Below are positions 61,506-64,000 of a DNA stretch of 64,000 bases, piece after piece. The DNA is from Companilactobacillus zhachilii (GTDB lineage Bacteria > Bacillota > Bacilli > Lactobacillales > Lactobacillaceae): contig NZ_CP031933.2 in NCBI RefSeq assembly GCF_003606365.2, forward strand, positions 2,480,001 through 2,544,000, read 5' to 3'. A program made the position numbers and the translations under genes. Under the pieces are notes generated by a model. That model saw nothing but the letters and a program-made list of their open reading frames with translations, was not told where the DNA came from and did no database searches. Numbering within the stretch: position 1 is the first letter of the stretch; each line of letters opens with the position of its first letter.

Positions 61506-62622
61506 TTTTATCTCCAATCAAGTAAGCTTCCCCACCCACCACACTGTAAATTGGTTCAATCACAATGTTAGTTTGTCGAGTATTTCCATCTGAGTCTTCC
61601 AAAGTTTTTGACTTATTTTCGATATTAAAAATTGTTACATCAGCATCCATTCCCGGGGCTAAGGTTCCCTTAGTATCCAAGTGATAATTCTTAGCTGGTA
61701 CACTGGTAATCATTGGTAAAACTTGTTTGATATCAAAACCTAATACCAGCATTTTTTCGATGCATGTCGCCATATTATAAACAGGACCATTTTCGCGATT
61801 ACCGTGATAAATATCTGTACTGAGACTTTGGGGATAAATTTGTTGATTGGTTGCGACTGTCGCCGTTTTGAAATTAAAACTTTCAGTTCCGTGGCCGATA
61901 TCAAAAATAATCCCCTTGGTCAATCCCTTTTGCACAAACGGTTTAATATCACCGTCAACGGTCAAAATACCATTCGTTTTACCATTAAAGCAGTGCGTTA
62001 TAATGTCACCTGCTTCTAATAAGTCCATAATTTCCGATAATTCAGGCGGATTGGTACCGACATGAACCATCAATGGTAATCTAGGTTTCAGTTTATTTTG
62101 AAATTCTTTAGCCACAACGAGCGGTTTAATGCCATTATCAACCACGACTGACTTACTGATTCGAGCTTTCAAACCAATAATAAAATCTGGATAATCGTTC
62201 ACCGCTTGTTGCATCAGGTCAAACTGCAATTGCTCCATATCGCCCAGTTCATCTTGAGCCAAAATACCCGTTCGCGATATATTGATCATCGCATAGATAT
62301 TTGTTTTCTTTTCTTGCGTTAGGTCATAAAAATCACCAATATTGTCAGCACCAGTCGAACCAGCATCTATCACGGTTGTAACGCCGTTACGATAGCCAAC
62401 TAAATCCGGATCATCATAATAAAGCGATAGTTTTTCATAACAATGAACATGATCATCAATCCAACCAGCTGAAACATAAGATAAGCCCTGCAAATTAATA
62501 ACTGAATCAGCTTCAATATTTTCCAACTGTGGTGCGATACGGCTAATTTTTCCATTTTCAATCAGCAACTCTAAAGGCTGGTCGTTAATATCTTTCCCAT
62601 TTTTAATGTAGAGACTATTCAA
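61492..62622 (-). CDS. Amidohydrolase/deacetylase-family metallohydrolase
   Basis: This 376-residue amidohydrolase has the metal motif DDHVHCYE near residue 60, a probable carbamylated lysine in IIGLKARISKSVV, and late histidines in VHVGTNPP and ITHCFNGK, then D in FDIGHGTESF. The family includes deacetylases acting on N-acyl amino compounds. In this operon it could deacetylate an N-acetyl-amino sugar acid before DgaE. The start is a TTG after AGGAG; the gap to the mupG-like gene is 6 bases. Confidence 0.88.
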   Translation of the reverse strand: MNSLYIKNGKDINDQPLELLIENGKISRIAPQLENIEADSVINLQGLSYVSAGWIDDHVHCYEKLSLYYDDPDLVGYRNGVTTVIDAGSTGADNIGDFYDLTQEKKTNIYAMINISRTGILAQDELGDMEQLQFDLMQQAVNDYPDFIIGLKARISKSVVVDNGIKPLVVAKEFQNKLKPRLPLMVHVGTNPPELSEIMDLLEAGDIITHCFNGKTNGILTVDGDIKPFVQKGLTKGIIFDIGHGTESFNFKTATVATNQQIYPQSLSTDIYHGNRENGPVYNMATCIEKMLVLGFDIKQVLPMITSVPAKNYHLDTKGTLAPGMDADVTIFNIENKSKTLEDSDGNTRQTNIVIEPIYSVVGGEAYLIGDKNGSL

Positions 62623-62628
62623 ATGAAA

Positions 62629-63716
62629 TCATCTCCTAAAACGGAATTTATCCCATGGGCCAATGTAATCCAAAAGGAACAATTCATCTGCTGAAATTTC
62701 GGCGACCTTATTTTTGCGCAAATCAGAATGGTCTTCTAAAACAATCTGCAATTCATTCTTATATTTACCAAATTCGTCATTACCAATTACTACATCACCA
62801 CGTTTAAAGGTGTGAGTAGCTGAATTAACAGGATTCTCATCAGCTTTATACTTCTTACGAACCTCCGTTGAACGAATAACCAAATCAGTAATATCACCAC
62901 GTCTAACATGTTGGTTATCTAGTAAAATTTCTCGTTCTAATTGCGTAATTTCCGTAGCTAAACTGACGCCAAAGACCATTTGGTAACGATTCAAATCGCC
63001 AAGACGACGTAATTCATCTTCTGAAGCGTAAGCATTCCCGATAATCACACAATCAATCAAGTTTGTTGCAAAAAGATGCTTCGCTTGAATATCGAGTGGT
63101 AGGTCACGATGCATTTCCAAAGTTGGTAATCCATCATTGATATCCCATGGTCCCATCGTACCTGCCTGTGAAGTAACGAACGCTGCCGTTTCAATTCCTT
63201 GTTCTTTAAAACGCATTGAAGAATTAACAAAGAAATCAAGTGGCAACCCAGTACCTCGTTGGGGATAAAAATTATGACAACCATAAATGAAGGGACGATT
63301 GGCCGCATAACTCAAAATATTATCAAGATAGGCCACATCATTACTCATATTTAATTCAATATTCAAAGCTTGGGGATTAAAGGATAAGAGAGCTTCTTTT
63401 TGACCATCAAAACCTTGATCTAAACGAATCGCATCGGCACCTAATTCACTGAAAAAATCTAAATCATCATAAGAAATCCCCAGTTGATCGAAGATATTAG
63501 GGGCAATATCTAACGTTGTCGAAAACCCTAACCTTTAGCAAATTTAATTAAGTCAGTAAACTTTTGGGCAACTTTTTCTTTACCCTCTGAAACTTCTAAC
63601 ATACTCATAAAAATTCTGGTGAATCCATATTGACTAGCAAGTACCAGGTAACGCTTATCTTCATTCACATCACTGTGATCTGGGTAAAGTGAAATACCTA
63701 ACGTCCTCTTGGTCAT
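62629..63716 (-). pseudogene. MupG-like (DUF871) gene split by a frameshift
   Basis: The first part (63716 to 63528, MTKRTLGISLYPDHSDVNED...) is the N-terminus of the MupG/DUF871 family, which in characterised members cleaves 6-phospho-MurNAc-containing disaccharides. The second part (to 62629) continues the same protein with STTLDIAPNIFDQLGISYDDL, then RGTGLPLDFFVNSSM and the C-terminal domain. The two lie in different frames, and a stop (TAG) ends the first at GGTTAGGGT. Adding one T there (GGTTTAGGGT) would restore a continuous protein. Full-length parts are otherwise intact, so either a recent mutation, a sequencing error or, less likely, programmed frameshifting. Length joined, about 362 residues, is normal. 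Confidence 0.88.
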
Positions 63717-63976
63717 ATTTTTTTACCTCTTTCCATTTTCTGGAACTCTTTCATGTAGTAATTTGAAATTACGATTGATAGATAGATTGTGCTGAGGATA
63801 ACTAAAATTACGGCAAACTTTAGATAAAAACTAACAATCGCCGTTATTAAAATAATCAACAACGATGTTAAAATTAGTTTTCCCGCTCGAAGATTTTTTA
63901 AAAATTTAGGAATAAAACCTTTTTGGACCAGAATTTGACAGGCGATAAAATAAATAGCTAAAAATAGCAGAAACAT
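63713..63976 (-). CDS. Small two-to-three-helix membrane protein
   Basis: This 87-residue protein has about three hydrophobic segments (residues 2-16, 32-50, 53-72) and a basic C-terminus. I do not recognise a family. Its stop overlaps the mupG-like start by 4 bases (ATGA type), so it belongs to the amino-sugar operon, whose other upstream genes lie beyond the window. GGAATAGGTG before the ATG is a plausible ribosome binding site. A transporter accessory role is a guess. Confidence 0.65.
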   Translation of the reverse strand: MFLLFLAIYFIACQILVQKGFIPKFLKNLRAGKLILTSLLIILITAIVSFYLKFAVILVILSTIYLSIVISNYYMKEFQKMERGKKI

Positions 63977-64000
63977 TTTGACACCTATTCCTTTTCTAAT

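Overview
The window is a low-GC Firmicutes chromosome segment, most likely from a lactobacillus of the Companilactobacillus type. The genus is inferred from gene content and gene style: two secreted proteins with SLAP-like repeats, D-2-hydroxyacid dehydrogenases, a Met T-box, a complete walRK-yycHIJ-htrA-rlmH locus, and a dgaE/dgaF catabolic operon. The wal/rlmH locus and a DnaA-box cluster suggest the origin of replication is not far away. No transposase, integrase, phage or CRISPR array was seen.

Layout. Positions 1-6.3 kb carry a GreA-type factor (cut by the window edge), an EamA transporter, a tiny hydrophobic peptide gene with its own promoter and terminator, two tandem D-2-hydroxyacid dehydrogenases, and a MetE-like methyltransferase behind a Met T-box. 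Positions 6.5-17.6 kb hold a redox block: flavodoxin, glucose dehydrogenase with glucose uptake protein, acetyltransferase, aldo/keto reductase, NmrA-like protein, LysR regulator, carboxymuconolactone decarboxylase-like protein, zinc alcohol dehydrogenase, MerR regulator, SDR and MFS. Three promoter regions here share one long motif next to or near the LysR gene, which suggests a small regulon. Positions 18-25 kb carry an HxlR regulator, a 22-residue peptide gene with a cre-overlapped promoter, two YxeA proteins, two DHA2 drug exporters, a diguanylate cyclase and a 44-residue basic protein. Positions 25.6-30.3 kb carry an uncharacterised TIM-barrel-like protein, an NmrA-like paralogue, a nucleoside hydrolase and a SLAP-like secreted protein.

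Positions 30.5-39.6 kb are the essential cell-wall locus read on the minus strand: walR, walK, yycH, yycI, yycJ, htrA, rlmH. It is broken up by four copies of a dispersed repeat and by a terminator after walR. A tRNA-Lys(CTT) follows. Positions 40.7-51.3 kb hold folate cyclo-ligase, DUF1905, a MarR-regulated oxidoreductase, a second SLAP-like protein, a Na+/H+ antiporter, homocysteine methyltransferase, a GtrA protein, and a CopY-box-controlled cupredoxin followed by a copper ATPase. Positions 51.4-58.3 kb hold a pentapeptide-repeat protein, an ABC exporter with its own two-component system, an ASCH protein and a membrane-anchored glycerophosphodiesterase. Positions 58.7-64 kb are a minus-strand amino-sugar-acid catabolic operon (sugar kinase, dgaF, dgaE, amidohydrolase, a frameshifted mupG-like gene and a small membrane protein).

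The most unusual content is in the spacers. One family (called F2 here) has 13 full-length copies of about 180 bp, one degenerate copy and two deletion remnants, all between 23.2 and 58.7 kb. It folds as an outer stem enclosing three hairpins. The outer stem differs in sequence from copy to copy, yet both arms change together. A second family (F1) has a hairpin core that also varies in a compensated way and recurs from 6.3 to 55.9 kb. A third (F3) is a long-stem terminator found three times.
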